From Psychrobacter coccoides (lineage in GTDB: Bacteria > Pseudomonadota > Gammaproteobacteria > Pseudomonadales > Moraxellaceae), in contig NZ_JAGBKM010000021.1 in the NCBI RefSeq assembly GCF_017498085.1, positions 1 through 59,464 of the forward strand: a stretch of DNA of 59,464 nt, given 5' to 3'. Of the stretch, positions 1 through 8,917 are shown one piece after another. The position numbers were made by a program, and so were the translations under genes. The first letter of the stretch is position 1, and each line of letters starts with the position of its first letter. The notes beneath the pieces are model-generated. The model was not told where the DNA came from. It did not search any database and saw only the letters and a list, made by a program, of their open reading frames with translations.

Positions 1-159
1 CCGATGGGGATGAATATCTTTGTGATTAAGGCGGTGGCACCGCATATTAAGCTGTCGGAGATGTTTAGGGGGGTGGCGCCTTTTATTGTCTCTGACTTTG
101 TCAGGCTGGCAATCCTACTCGCTTTCCCGGTGATCTCGCTAGGACTGCTGGGGGGATAG
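1..159 (+). CDS. TRAP transporter large permease (DctM), C-terminal end
   Basis: Open from the first base and ending at TAG 157-159, this frame gives 52 residues. They read as the end of a DctM-type permease: an N-terminal PMGMNIFVIK stretch, then ISxxEMFRGVAPF-like residues and a last hydrophobic helix ending SLGLLGG. DctM subunits import organic acids across the inner membrane, driven by an ion gradient and fed by a periplasmic binding protein. The start, and any DctP and DctQ genes, lie left of the window. The call rests on the recognisable C-terminal motif only. Confidence 0.75.
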   Translation, partial: PMGMNIFVIKAVAPHIKLSEMFRGVAPFIVSDFVRLAILLAFPVISLGLLGG

Positions 160-250
160 GGTTGAGTCAGTTAGCAGTATGGTTCTATAGAAACATACTG
201 CTAGCAACACAGTGTTTAACAGTGTTTAAAAAAATATAAGGATATAGATA

Positions 251-1933
251 ATGACTGCTTTTAATCATAAGCTAGTTATCAGTTCAGGGATGATGCTGAC
301 TGGAATGTCAGTCACACATGCGGCCACAGTGGCAAATGCTGTCTCTAACACTGATATACAAAAACAACCTAACGTCTTGGTTATCATGGCTGACGACTTA
401 GGGTTTTCAGATATCTCTCCTTATGGCGGTGAGATTGAGACTCCTAATCTACAAATGCTGGCAGAAAATGGCGTGAGCTTTACTGACTTTTCAGTGACGC
501 CCTACTCAGCGCCTTCTCGAGCGACTTTTTTAACCGGTTCTGATCCACATGAAGTTGGGTTGGGTAACTTAATTGAGCTTAGCACACCTGAACAAAAGGC
601 TGATCCTGACTATGTCGGGCATCTTAATGACAAGGCTCTAACTATTGCCCAACGTTTACAGCAAGCAGACTATTATACGGTGATGTCTGGTAAGTGGCAT
701 CTCGGTACTAAACCTGAGAACGCACCCAATAAATGGGGCTTTGATGATTCTTTTGTTTACTTAAAAGGTGATGGTAATCATTTTAAGCGTGATAACTATC
801 CAGATGGTCCAGATGGTGATCAACCATATCGGTTAAACGGTGAGTTGGTTGAGTTGCCTGATGATTTTTATTCATCGACGACTTTTGCAGATTACTTAAT
901 TGAATCTTTAAATAAACGTCCAGACAATACACCTTTCTTTGCCTATTTGCAGTTCACGGCCCCGCATTCTCCGCTACAAGCGCCACGTGAAGATATCGAA
1001 AAGTATAGTGGTTATTATCACGATGGGCCACGTGCTTTGGCTGAACAACGTTTTAAAAATGCTAAGAAACTAAACTTTATTCCTGACTCTGCCAAACAAC
1101 CGACTATGGTAGGTTATCCATCATAGGACAGCTTTAGCGAGGAAGACAGACAAAAAGAGATCAAACGCATGCAGATCTATGCTGCTATGGTCGATAATAT
1201 GGATGCCAATATCGGTAGGGTGGTCGATAATCTTAGAGAAAAAGGTGAGCTTGACAATACTTATATTTTCTTCTTCTCTGACAATGGTGCTGCGGGGAAA
1301 TATCGTGAGACCGCAGGACGCTGGAAAGACTGGGTTAATAACGACCATGATAACTCGCTTGCAAATATGGGCAACTTCGATAGCTATGTATCGACAGGTA
1401 CTGGCTGGGCTCAAGCATCTAATATGCCGTTTTCTCTTTTTAAAGGCTACACTTCAGAAGGAGGCGTGCGTTCTCCGTTAATCGCCAGTGGTCCTGGTAT
1501 TCCTAAATCTACAGTATCCGATAAGTACAGTAACCTGATGGATTTAGCACCCACTATTTTAGATATTACTGGCGTACCAAAAACCACGCCAAAAGGTAAA
1601 GCTACTATAGATGGGGAGACCTTGATGCCAGCGCTTATGCAGCCGCAGCTTGGTGCACAGGGGCCTTATGAGCCTAAAGTACTGGAAATGAATGGCGCTA
1701 AAATGGTGCGCTTTGGAGACTTTAAGGCACTGGCAAACACCCATAGGTTTGCTGGATTGGATGCTGATGCTCTACCAACACAAAAATGGCAGCTTTATAA
1801 TCTGGCTCAAGATCCAGGTGAAACTACTAATATCGCTGAGCAATATCCAAAAATCCTAGATAGCATGATTGCAAATTATAATGACTATGCGAAAAAGGTT
1901 GGTGTGGTTGAAGTATCGCCTACTAGCAAATAA
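251..1933 (+). pseudogene. atsA: Serine-type arylsulfatase interrupted by an in-frame amber codon
   Basis: One frame runs 251-1933 (560 codons before the terminal stop) and is broken only by TAG at 1124-1126 (codon 292). Both halves are good sulfatase: an N-terminal secretion signal (about residues 1-25), metal-binding MADDLGFSD near residue 46, and the formylglycine motif S86-A-P-S-R90 followed by ATFLTG. After the stop come AAMVDNMDANIG and the FFSDNGA metal site. The active-site residue is Ser, so maturation needs a radical-SAM anSME/AtsB enzyme, which is the next gene. Related sulfatases, from memory, have Trp at the broken codon (AWDSLSEE-like), one base from TAG. The periplasmic enzyme would release sulfate from sulfate esters. 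It is probably inactive unless the amber is suppressed. A sequencing error is the main alternative. Confidence 0.85.
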
Positions 1934-2432
1934 ACATAGTTATCTGATAGCAAACCCGAAAATTATACCTATCATAATCAATGATAAAGTCATGTATTGT
2001 GATAGGTGTATTTGGATTTTAAAGAGCCTGACTTATGAACCGTATTCCTACCGTACCTATAAATCCAAATACCTCAAATAACCCAAGCATATATCCTAAA
2101 CTTAGAATCGCTGATAATGAGCAGGTCGCTTATCGGTTTCATACCATGCTCAAGCCAAGTGGCTCTGCTTGCAATATCAACTGTGACTATTGCTTTTATC
2201 TACACAAACAAGACCTGCTCAATCAACCTAAGCATCCACGCATGCCTGAAGCGACACTGGATCAGCATATTAGACAATACATTGAGGCACAATTTGGTGC
2301 CGAAGAAGTGGTGTTTACTTGGCAAGGCGGAGAGCCAACATTGATGGGGCTAGACTTCTTCGCCAGAGTGGTTGCGTTGCAAAAGCAGTATGCACCTGAC
2401 GACATGATAATTTATCATTTAACGCCGTAAAA

Positions 2433-2453
2433 CCCCGTCCTTCTAGGGCGTGG
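2433..2453 (+). repeat. Left-end hairpin of the TnpB element
   Basis: An imperfect stem-loop, CCCCGTCCT / AGGGCGTGG with a 3-base loop, one G-T pair and one mismatch. It sits 17 bases inside the inferred left end, where IS200/IS605 elements carry the folded structure recognised by TnpA. Confidence 0.5.
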
Positions 2454-2529
2454 ATATCAGGCGTCAGTTGTTGTCGCCCAGTATGGCGAACTCCTTGATA
2501 ACCAAACACATTGAGATCATAATTACTCC

Positions 2530-3606
2530 ATGAAAACGCTCAAACTACGCATCAAAGACAAACATGCCACTCAGCTCAATATCTTAACTGGGGCGGTTAA
2601 TTTTGTCTGGAATTACGTTAATGAGCTTAGTTTTAAACACCTTAAGCGCACAGGTAAATTCTTTTCAGCCTATGACTTGGCCGCTTACACTAAAGGGGCG
2701 GGTGAATACCTGAATCTGCACAGTCAAACCTTGCAAGCGATTAGTGAGGTTCACGCTAAATCCCGTAAACAATTCAAAAAAGCCAAACTCAACTGGCGTA
2801 CCAACAACCCAAAGGCCAAGAGAAGAAGCTTGGGCTGGATTCCGTTTAAGAAAACCGCTATTAAGCATATCAGTACGCGCCAAAGCGGTAAAAAGTCTCT
2901 AAAAACCACCCTACAATTCAGCTTAGCTAAAGGCAAAAAGCTGATCATTGACTTATGGGATAGCTATAACCTCTCGCTCTATACCATTAACACCTGTGAG
3001 CTGGTACAAGATGCACGAGGCAGGTGGTACGCCTGTATCACCGTCAAAGAATTTCCAAAAACTAAGTGTGGTACTGGCCAAGTCGGTATTGATTTAGGCT
3101 GTAAGGATTCAGCTGTCAGTAGCGATGGTGAAGTTCTAACCACTAAGCTGACCCATCAATACGCAGAAAAACTGGCCATCGCTCAAAGAGCCAAGAATAA
3201 AAAACGGGTTAAGGCCATTCATGCCAAGATTAAAAACACCCGCCAAGACTTGATCCATAAATTCACATCAAAGCTTGTCAAAGCCAACAGCTTAATCGTT
3301 GTTGGTAAAATAAAATCAAACTCATTCACTTCATCCAAACTGGCCAAATCCGTCTATGATGCTGGTTGGTTTGAGATTAAGCGGCAACTGGATTATAAAT
3401 GCGCGAACGCAGGTTGCCACTATATCGAAGTCAATGAAGCGTACACCACCCAAACCTGCTCGTGTTGCGGCTCTCGCCAAGACAGTCCGAAAGGTAGAGA
3501 GGGTCTTGGTATAAGAGAGTGGTTTTGTCGTTCTTGTAAAACGACCCATCAACGTGACGTTAATGGAGCAAAAAACATTCTCGCGGTCGGGCTTGGCCGT
3601 CTTTAG
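2530..3606 (+). CDS. tnpB: RNA-guided transposon nuclease TnpB
   Basis: A 358-residue TnpB/OrfB. The N-terminal part is the basic wedge/REC region (MKTLKLRIKDK, NFVWNYVNE). The RuvC fold follows: Asp in GIDLGCKDSAV (about residue 182), a four-cysteine zinc finger (TCSCCG and WFCRSC), and the final Asp in RDVNGAKNI. The second RuvC segment reads LIVVGKIKSN, where the usual Glu (IxxEDL) is Gly. A Glu appears instead in VNEAYTTQTC, where canonical TnpBs have VDPxYTSQTC. This matches the subset with a rearranged catalytic site related to Fanzor proteins. TnpB cuts DNA next to the element's TAM, guided by RNA from the element's right end. Length and all motifs look intact. Confidence 0.93.
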   Translation: MKTLKLRIKDKHATQLNILTGAVNFVWNYVNELSFKHLKRTGKFFSAYDLAAYTKGAGEYLNLHSQTLQAISEVHAKSRKQFKKAKLNWRTNNPKAKRRSLGWIPFKKTAIKHISTRQSGKKSLKTTLQFSLAKGKKLIIDLWDSYNLSLYTINTCELVQDARGRWYACITVKEFPKTKCGTGQVGIDLGCKDSAVSSDGEVLTTKLTHQYAEKLAIAQRAKNKKRVKAIHAKIKNTRQDLIHKFTSKLVKANSLIVVGKIKSNSFTSSKLAKSVYDAGWFEIKRQLDYKCANAGCHYIEVNEAYTTQTCSCCGSRQDSPKGREGLGIREWFCRSCKTTHQRDVNGAKNILAVGLGRL

Positions 3607-3663
3607 TAGGTATCCCCTCACTTTAGGGAGGGGAGGAAGTCAAAATGATATCCAAACCAACGG
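3480..3663 (+). ncRNA. Predicted omega (reRNA) guide RNA of the TnpB element
   Basis: By analogy with characterised TnpB systems, the guide RNA overlaps the 3' end of tnpB, runs through the right-end hairpin (3614-3633, CCCCTC / GAGGGG) and continues past the element end at 3643. The first 15-20 bases of flank (AATGATATCCAAACCAAC...) would be the guide. Only the hairpin, element end and flank are visible; the 5' end of the RNA is a guess and transcription is not shown. Confidence 0.45.
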
Positions 3664-4599
3664 CCTGCTATTGGATGATAAGTGGTGTCAGTTTTTAGCC
3701 GCCAATAACTTTTTAGTCGGTATCTCTATTGACGGCCCCAAGCATCTACATGATCGCTACCGCCGTACCAATAATGACAAACCGACGCATGATCTGGTTA
3801 TGGCAGCCATTAAGCGCCTAAAAGCGTACGATATTCCTTTCAATGCATTGTGCGTCGTTAATGATGCAAATGCTAAAGAGCCTTTGGCTGTCTATCGATT
3901 TTTGCGAGATGAAGTTGCGCCGCGCATGATTCAGTTTTTGGCTGGGGTTGAACCGCTTGATTTTAAGCAAGTGGCGCCCTTGCATTGGCAGCCTGATTCG
4001 TTAAAGAAAATAGATGAGTGGGGAGCGTCAGTTGATGGAAACGAGACTGGCGACGTGGTAACGGCGTGGTCGGTTACACCTGAAGGGTGGGGCGAGTTTT
4101 TGACCACGGTTTGGCAGGAGTGGATAGAGGCGGATATCGGTCGTGTATTTGTTGATCATTTCGAAAACACCCTTTCGCAGATCCTTAATAAAGGCGCCCA
4201 AAAATGTACCACTGCTGCTATTTGCGGCAAGGCTCTAGCATTGGAGCACAATGGCGATTTGTATTGCTGTGATCACTTTGTCTATCCAGAATACAAGCTT
4301 GGCAACATTCATCATACTCATCAAGGAGACTTGGCTTTTAGCAAAAAGCAAACGCAGTTCGGCTATCTTAAACAAAGCACTTTGCCTGAGTATTGTAAAC
4401 AGTGTGATTTTTTAACACTGTGTTGGGGCGATTGTCCTAAACACCGTTTTATCAAAACCCCCGATGGCGACGTGGGGCTAAGCTATCTCTGTGCTGGGCT
4501 AAAAATGTATTATGCTCAAGTGCGCTCAGATCTATCCCTTATTAAAACCAAATTAGGCTGGCATTAGTAAATATAGTGAGCAGCTTATTTGTGGACTTT

Positions 4600-5466
4600 T
4601 TAAACCATCTGATAACGCTCAGCGATCGCCAGTATTTTCTTGGCGATTTGATGGTGTTTACTTGCTGGGAGTTGTTCAGTCGTACCGATAACGGTAACAG
4701 CATATTCTAGCAACCTGTGGCTTTCTGGTAGGATGCTATTATCAGATACGTTAATACTGAGAGCGTCAGTAGGCTCGGCGGTCTGTGCCAAAAAAACAGG
4801 GATACTAATGGCATTGATCCCCATAAAAAGAACCCCCGTGACAGCCGCATACCCTTGTTTGCGAATCTCTGCTTGCAATTGCGTGAAATCTTGCCAGTTT
4901 GTGACCAGATCATTTTTTTGCGCAAGATGAGAGGATGGACTCTCGACTTTGTTTTGCCATTCGGTGGATACTAAGGGTTTGATGATGTTGTCAGGCTGAT
5001 AACTGGCAAACAGCCTGCCAGTAGCAGAGGTGGTTAATGGCATGCGTGAGCCTATACGGGTGATGATGCTAATAGGGCTGTCAGGCTCCACCAGATGTAT
5101 CACTACTGGCCCATCATTAAACCATTTGGCGATTTGCACCCCACAGTTTAGAAGATCTTTGATTTCGTTTGCAATAAGCTTTAGGCGCTCGAAGGTGTTG
5201 TTTTGATTAAAACCTGTATAGGCTAAGGCGCTCACTCGCTCTCCGACTTTATAACGACCATCATCAAGTTGACGAGCGTACTTTTTCCGAATAAGGCTCA
5301 CTAAATATCGGTGTGTTTTAGCAGGATGCATTTGCATTGCTTGAGCAATGTCTTTTAGCATCATCGGCTCGTTATACTCGATGAGTACATCGAGTATGGA
5401 TAGGCCTATCTCAAGTGACTGTATGCCGCCTTGGTTTTTACTTGTGGCAGTTTTTGCTGATGACAT
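4600..5466 (-). CDS. IclR-family transcriptional regulator
   Basis: A 288-residue protein with the IclR layout. The winged helix-turn-helix at about residues 15-75 contains SLEIGLSILDVLIE, MLKDIAQAMQMHPAKTHRYL and VGERVSAL. The effector-binding domain (about 90-270) contains RIGSRMPLTTSATGRLFAS and VTGVLFMGINAISIPV. The ATG at 5466 has AAGG about seven bases upstream. It starts 31 bases after the isomerase gene stop on the same strand, so the two are probably co-transcribed and it may control the aromatic-acid genes around it. IclR proteins commonly sense aromatic-pathway intermediates, but the ligand cannot be read from sequence. The C-terminal tail (SKHHQIAKKILAIAERYQMV) is slightly longer than usual. 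Confidence 0.88.
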   Translation of the reverse strand: MSSAKTATSKNQGGIQSLEIGLSILDVLIEYNEPMMLKDIAQAMQMHPAKTHRYLVSLIRKKYARQLDDGRYKVGERVSALAYTGFNQNNTFERLKLIANEIKDLLNCGVQIAKWFNDGPVVIHLVEPDSPISIITRIGSRMPLTTSATGRLFASYQPDNIIKPLVSTEWQNKVESPSSHLAQKNDLVTNWQDFTQLQAEIRKQGYAAVTGVLFMGINAISIPVFLAQTAEPTDALSINVSDNSILPESHRLLEYAVTVIGTTEQLPASKHHQIAKKILAIAERYQMV

Positions 5467-5497
5467 GGTGAGCCTTATTTAAATTTAAAAAACGATG

Positions 5498-6136
5498 TTA
5501 CAAAGCATCTTCTTGATTACTCGGTTCTGCATCGATAAATGCTTGCAGGGTATGGCAATGCTTGTCAATGGCTTCAATGATAGGATAAGCGCTCATGTCT
5601 ACCCCAAAGCGCCGTGCCGAGTATACTTGTGGTATCAAATAACACTCTACAAGCGTAGGACTGTCGCCATAACAAAAATCACCACGTTCTTTATCTTCAG
5701 CAAGCAGCTTTTCTAATGCCGTAAACCCATCGTTTATCCAGCGCTGGCACCAAAGCTTAACTTGTTCTTCTTCGACAGAAAGCTCGTTACGCAAATACTG
5801 CAAAATACGGCGGTTGTTGATGGGATGAATGTCACAGCCTATCATGGCACTCAACGCCCGCACACGCATACGTCCAGCACTGTCTTTCGGCAGCAGGGAT
5901 GTATCAGGATAAGTCTCCTCTAGCCACTCTAAAATGGCAGGGCTTTGAAACAATTGCAGATCGTTGGTTTGCAGGACAGGGACAAGGCCTTGTGGGTTGA
6001 GCGCTTTAAACTCAGGCTCTAACTGCTGATCTTGGGCTAAGTTGACTGACATTGACTCATAGTCTAGCCCTTTTAAATTTAACGCAATACGAACACGATG
6101 CGAGGTACCACTACGAAAGTAGCCATATAGTTTCAT
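5498..6136 (-). CDS. maiA: Zeta-class glutathione S-transferase: maleylpyruvate or maleylacetoacetate isomerase
   Basis: A 212-residue glutathione-dependent cis-trans isomerase. The thioredoxin-fold N-terminus reads MKLYGYFRSGTSHRVRIAL, where the family has SSxSxRVRIAL; LNPQGLVPVL and QSPAILEWLEE (glutathione site) follow. The helical C-terminal domain contains IGCDIHPINNRRILQYL, the zeta-class signature. ATG 6136 is preferred because AAGGA lies nine bases upstream; the earlier ATG at 6142 leaves only three. Zeta GSTs act in either tyrosine/homogentisate or gentisate breakdown. A gentisate dioxygenase remnant just upstream on the same strand favours maleylpyruvate isomerase (nagL type). With that enzyme broken and no fumarylpyruvate hydrolase here, its substrate supply is unclear. 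Confidence 0.85.
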   Translation of the reverse strand: MKLYGYFRSGTSHRVRIALNLKGLDYESMSVNLAQDQQLEPEFKALNPQGLVPVLQTNDLQLFQSPAILEWLEETYPDTSLLPKDSAGRMRVRALSAMIGCDIHPINNRRILQYLRNELSVEEEQVKLWCQRWINDGFTALEKLLAEDKERGDFCYGDSPTLVECYLIPQVYSARRFGVDMSAYPIIEAIDKHCHTLQAFIDAEPSNQEDAL

Positions 6137-6188
6137 TATCATCAATCCTTATGGTTATGAAAGTTTTGTGAGTAAAGTGTCGAAAGAC

Positions 6189-6431
6189 TTAGATGTCAGT
6201 TCTTGGACGTTCGGAGTAAAGGCCGAGTTTCTTTTGAAAAGGAGATTCATCTGCCACAAAAACAAACGCCGGTGTGTCCTTGGTATTGGTCAAAGTGATA
6301 TTGGCAAAGCAAGGGGCGCAGCTGGTATCAGAGTCTATCAGCTCGTGTCTGACGTCATCAACATCCACGATGATATCACCTTCTATCATATGAAGTATCA
6401 TGGCACATGAGCGTCTAGGTAAACGTAACAT
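6189..6431 (-). pseudogene. Gentisate 1,2-dioxygenase C-terminal remnant
   Basis: An 80-codon frame whose residues from about 11 onward resemble the last cupin strand and tail of gentisate dioxygenases: ILHMIEGDIIVDV, then FVFVADESPFQKKLGLYSE, where family members have LFSFSDxPVQxxLGLYRE. Full-length enzymes are about 340-350 residues, so over three quarters is missing. The DNA upstream (6432-6690) is AT-rich without cupin sequence. The intact enzyme cleaves gentisate to maleylpyruvate, the substrate of the neighbouring isomerase. The identification rests on a short tail and the gene context. An independent small cupin is the alternative. Confidence 0.55.
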
Positions 6432-6696
6432 TTTGACAAAAATCCGTTCTTTAACTCTTTAAAAGTTATGCACTGTAAATTTACACTATTTATAGTGAGT
6501 TACGCAATATGAAATATTTGATCACTAATAGTATAGTTAAAGTTACTTATATTTATAAATAAGGCTAAATCAATGATAAGTAGCAACAGAGAAAAGGGTG
6601 CTAGAAGATTAGACGCTGATAGCAATTACTTTTTATGATCGTTTTAAGATAGCCTAAACAAAGATTATCAAAAGATAAGCCTCTATAAAATAAACT
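6432..6696. other. AT-rich non-coding gap between the gentisate dioxygenase remnant and mdlC
   Basis: About 265 bases of AT-rich sequence with no convincing frame. It lies downstream of mdlC and upstream of the remnant, both minus strand. No clear terminator or repeat was recognised. It may hold eroded remains of the missing dioxygenase portion, but nothing there is translatable. Confidence 0.5.
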
Positions 6697-8316
6697 CTAA
6701 TAAATTGCCCCAGTATCTGGATCGACAATGATTTCTAACAAGTAGCTGCCAGATGCGGCTAAGGCAATACTTATTGCCTCGGCTAATTGTTCATGCTGAC
6801 TCACGCGAGCGGCAGGACAACCCATACTCTCGGCCAGCTTTACAAAGTCAATAGCAGGTAAGTCAGTCCCTGGAATGGCTTCGCTTCCTGTAATCTTGCT
6901 AAATGAGCGCATTGCCCCGTAGCCAAAGTTATTGAGCACAATCACAGTGAGGGGCAGGTTTGATTGCACCGCCGTCCACAGTGCCTGAATTGAGTACATT
7001 GACGAGCCATCACCCACCACGCATATGACCCGTTTACTGGTAGCGAGCGCTACGCCAACCGCGGCAGGCAGGCCATAACCTAGTCCGCCACTGGCCATGG
7101 TATAAAAGCCACCTGTTTGGGTAATGGGCAAAAAACGTTGAATCGCGGGACGATGAGAGGGTGCCTCCTCCACGATGATAGCGTCGGCAGAGCGGGCGTT
7201 GGCAAGCACATCGATGGCATACTCGATGGGTATTGGCGTTGCTGCACTGACTTGTGGAGCCCGAGGGCGAATGGATTTGGTTATTGGCGCCTTGTCGCTC
7301 TGGGGTAGTTGCTCTATAAGTGCTTGAATGCTGAGTGCTACCGTACCGAACAAAGTCGTCGTTGCCGAAGCAAGTGCCGCATACATCGGATCATCGGTGA
7401 TTTGGTATATTGCTACCTCAGAGTCAAACAGTGGCATCTCACCTGCCATGTGCAAGGTGAAGACAGGTGCACCAATCACCAAAACCACGTCATAATCAGC
7501 AAGTTTGGCTGAGAGCGGTTCTGGTAGAGCTGGCAGGAACCCTGCAAACTGTGGATGATCTTCAGGGAAGCTCGCTCGGCTAGAGTTGGGCGCTTCCCAT
7601 ACCTGCGCTTGCAAGCGCTCAGCGAGAGTAACTATCGACTCAAATGCACCTTGTCGGTCGATGTCTGATCCCACTACCAAAGCCAAGTTTTGACTGTGTG
7701 TTAAAGCGTTGACTAATTGAGCCATGGCATCTGAGCTTGGCGTGCTACCGCCAGTGACTTTTGAATAATTGGGCATGACGGTGGTTTTGTCCCAATCATC
7801 AGAGGGAATAGACACAAAGGTCGGGCCGCGTGGGTGCTGCATAGCGATATGATAAGCTTGGGCGATAGCTAAGGGTACGTCTTCGGCGCGCGCCGGCTCA
7901 ATGCTCCACTTCACATAAGGTTTGGGAAATTCTGCGGCGTGCTCTGCGCCTAAGTAGGGCGCAAAAGGCAAGATACTGCGAGTTTGCTGTCCAGCGGTAA
8001 TAACTAGCGGCGCATGATTGCGAAAGGCGGTGTAGATGTTACCCAGCGCATTGCCTAACCCTGCTGCTGAATGCAGGTTGACAAATGCAGCATTGTTCGT
8101 GGCTTGCGCATAGCCATCTGCCATTGCTACTGCAGAGGCTTCTTGTAGCGCAAGCACATAGTCGAAGTCTTCAGGAAAATTATTCAAAAAATTGAGCTCA
8201 GTTGAGCCAGGATTGCCAAATACCGTGGTCATACCCAGTTCACGCATCAGGCGAAAGGTGATTTGCTGGACGGTATTTACATTGTTAAAAGCGGGGGCAG
8301 ATTCAGAGCGAGACAT
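6697..8316 (-). CDS. mdlC: Benzoylformate decarboxylase (thiamine diphosphate enzyme)
   Basis: A 539-residue ThDP-dependent decarboxylase turning benzoylformate (phenylglyoxylate) into benzaldehyde and CO2 in mandelate breakdown. The N-terminal domain has VFGNPGSTELNFL (Ser equivalent to active-site Ser26 of the Pseudomonas enzyme), LALQEASAVAMADGYA (cofactor-activating Glu) and VNLHSAAGLGNAL (His70 equivalent). The ThDP/Mg motif GDGSSMYSIQ...NNFGYG is near the C-terminus. ATG 8316 is chosen because AAGGA lies eight bases upstream; an in-frame ATG at 8325 is less well placed. A broken aldehyde dehydrogenase lies divergently upstream, the expected next step (benzaldehyde to benzoate). Benzoylformate decarboxylases are hard to separate from other phenylpyruvate/2-ketoacid decarboxylases by eye. 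Confidence 0.85.
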   Translation of the reverse strand: MSRSESAPAFNNVNTVQQITFRLMRELGMTTVFGNPGSTELNFLNNFPEDFDYVLALQEASAVAMADGYAQATNNAAFVNLHSAAGLGNALGNIYTAFRNHAPLVITAGQQTRSILPFAPYLGAEHAAEFPKPYVKWSIEPARAEDVPLAIAQAYHIAMQHPRGPTFVSIPSDDWDKTTVMPNYSKVTGGSTPSSDAMAQLVNALTHSQNLALVVGSDIDRQGAFESIVTLAERLQAQVWEAPNSSRASFPEDHPQFAGFLPALPEPLSAKLADYDVVLVIGAPVFTLHMAGEMPLFDSEVAIYQITDDPMYAALASATTTLFGTVALSIQALIEQLPQSDKAPITKSIRPRAPQVSAATPIPIEYAIDVLANARSADAIIVEEAPSHRPAIQRFLPITQTGGFYTMASGGLGYGLPAAVGVALATSKRVICVVGDGSSMYSIQALWTAVQSNLPLTVIVLNNFGYGAMRSFSKITGSEAIPGTDLPAIDFVKLAESMGCPAARVSQHEQLAEAISIALAASGSYLLEIIVDPDTGAIY

Positions 8317-8390
8317 AGACAACATCCTTGTTGATAATGGGGTGGCAGTAATGAATTTGTATTACTAGATCTCTATTTTACTATAGCAAA

Positions 8391-8917
8391 ATGATTTACC
8401 AAAAAATTAGTATTATCAAAGAAGCCGTCGGAGTCGCTGGCATCATTACCCCATGGAACTCGCCAGCGGCGTTGACTAACGCCCTTGTAAGGGTGCCAAA
8501 GTGTTGGTATGCGGCGGACCGATACGTGATGGTGAGCTTGCTAATGGCGCATTTTATCAGCCTACCTTGCTTGAGGTGGATGACAGCCAAGCGGACATCG
8601 TACAACAAGAAATCTTCGGTCCGGTGCTGACCTTGCAAGTCTTTGACACTGAGCGTGAAGCCATTGACATGGCCAATGCTACTGAATATGGTCTATCTGC
8701 TAGTATCTGGACAAGCGATTTAAATCGCTCTTTGCGTGTGGCCCGCGAAGTTGAAGCAGGTACGATTTGGTTTAACGACTGGGCGGTGATGCGAGATGAG
8801 TTTGAAGAGGGTGGTTATAAGCAAAGCGGTGTGGGCCGTCTACGTGGACAATCAACGCTAGAGGACTTTATTGAAGTGAAGCATATTGTCTTGCAGCCAG
8901 GTGTGGTTGAAGACTGA
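8391..8917 (+). pseudogene. Aldehyde dehydrogenase with internal deletion and lost N-terminus
   Basis: Two aldehyde dehydrogenase pieces lie in different frames. The first (8391 to about 8485) encodes EAVGVAGIITPWNSPAALTNA, the PWNFP cofactor-binding region normally near residue 150. From about 8488 another frame encodes GAKVLVCGGPIRDG...FYQPTLL, EIFGPVLTLQVF, EYGLSASIWTSDL and AGTIWFNDW to the normal C-terminus. About 140 N-terminal codons and roughly 200 central codons, including the catalytic Cys and Glu, are missing. It sits divergently beside benzoylformate decarboxylase, so it was plausibly the benzaldehyde dehydrogenase of a mandelate pathway; betaine-aldehyde-type enzymes also fit. 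It is certainly inactive. The two-frame structure is visible directly; the substrate is inferred. Confidence 0.82.

Larger units (their letters stand above)
2416..3643 (+). mobile_element. IS200/IS605-superfamily element of the TnpB-only (IS1341) type
   Basis: This 1,228-base insertion splits the sulfatase maturase. Ends were set by asking which excision restores both the frame and the family sequence: the left flank then ends ATTTAT and the right end is GTCAA, with the chromosome resuming at AATGATATCC. There is no target duplication and no terminal inverted repeat, as expected for this superfamily. Subterminal hairpins lie at 2433-2453 (left) and 3614-3633 (right). The only gene is tnpB; no TnpA Y1 transposase is present, so movement would need TnpA in trans. 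TTTAT just upstream is the likely target/TAM. Ends are inferred and could shift by a base or two. Confidence 0.82.
2035..4567 (+). pseudogene. atsB: Anaerobic-type sulfatase maturase (radical SAM/SPASM), split by a TnpB element
   Basis: This is the enzyme that oxidises the active-site Ser or Cys of sulfatases to formylglycine, using S-adenosylmethionine. The 5' part (2035-2415) carries the radical-SAM CxxxCxxC motif in SACNINCDYCFY and the TWQGGEPTL motif. The 3' part (3644-4567) starts at NDIQTNG and continues with the GISIDGP motif and the C-terminal SPASM cysteines (EYCKQCDFLTLCWGDC and others). Joining codon 2413-2415 (Tyr) directly to 3644-3646 (Asn) gives a continuous 434-residue protein, close to the usual size of about 400. 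The gene lies 101 bases after the sulfatase on the same strand, a classic pairing. As it stands the first reading frame ends at 2430 inside the element, so the protein should be non-functional. Confidence 0.88.

Noticed and set aside
1121..1414. Minus-strand 97-residue frame over the sulfatase
   Set aside because: It is a shadow of the sulfatase coding frame with no family sense or ribosome site.
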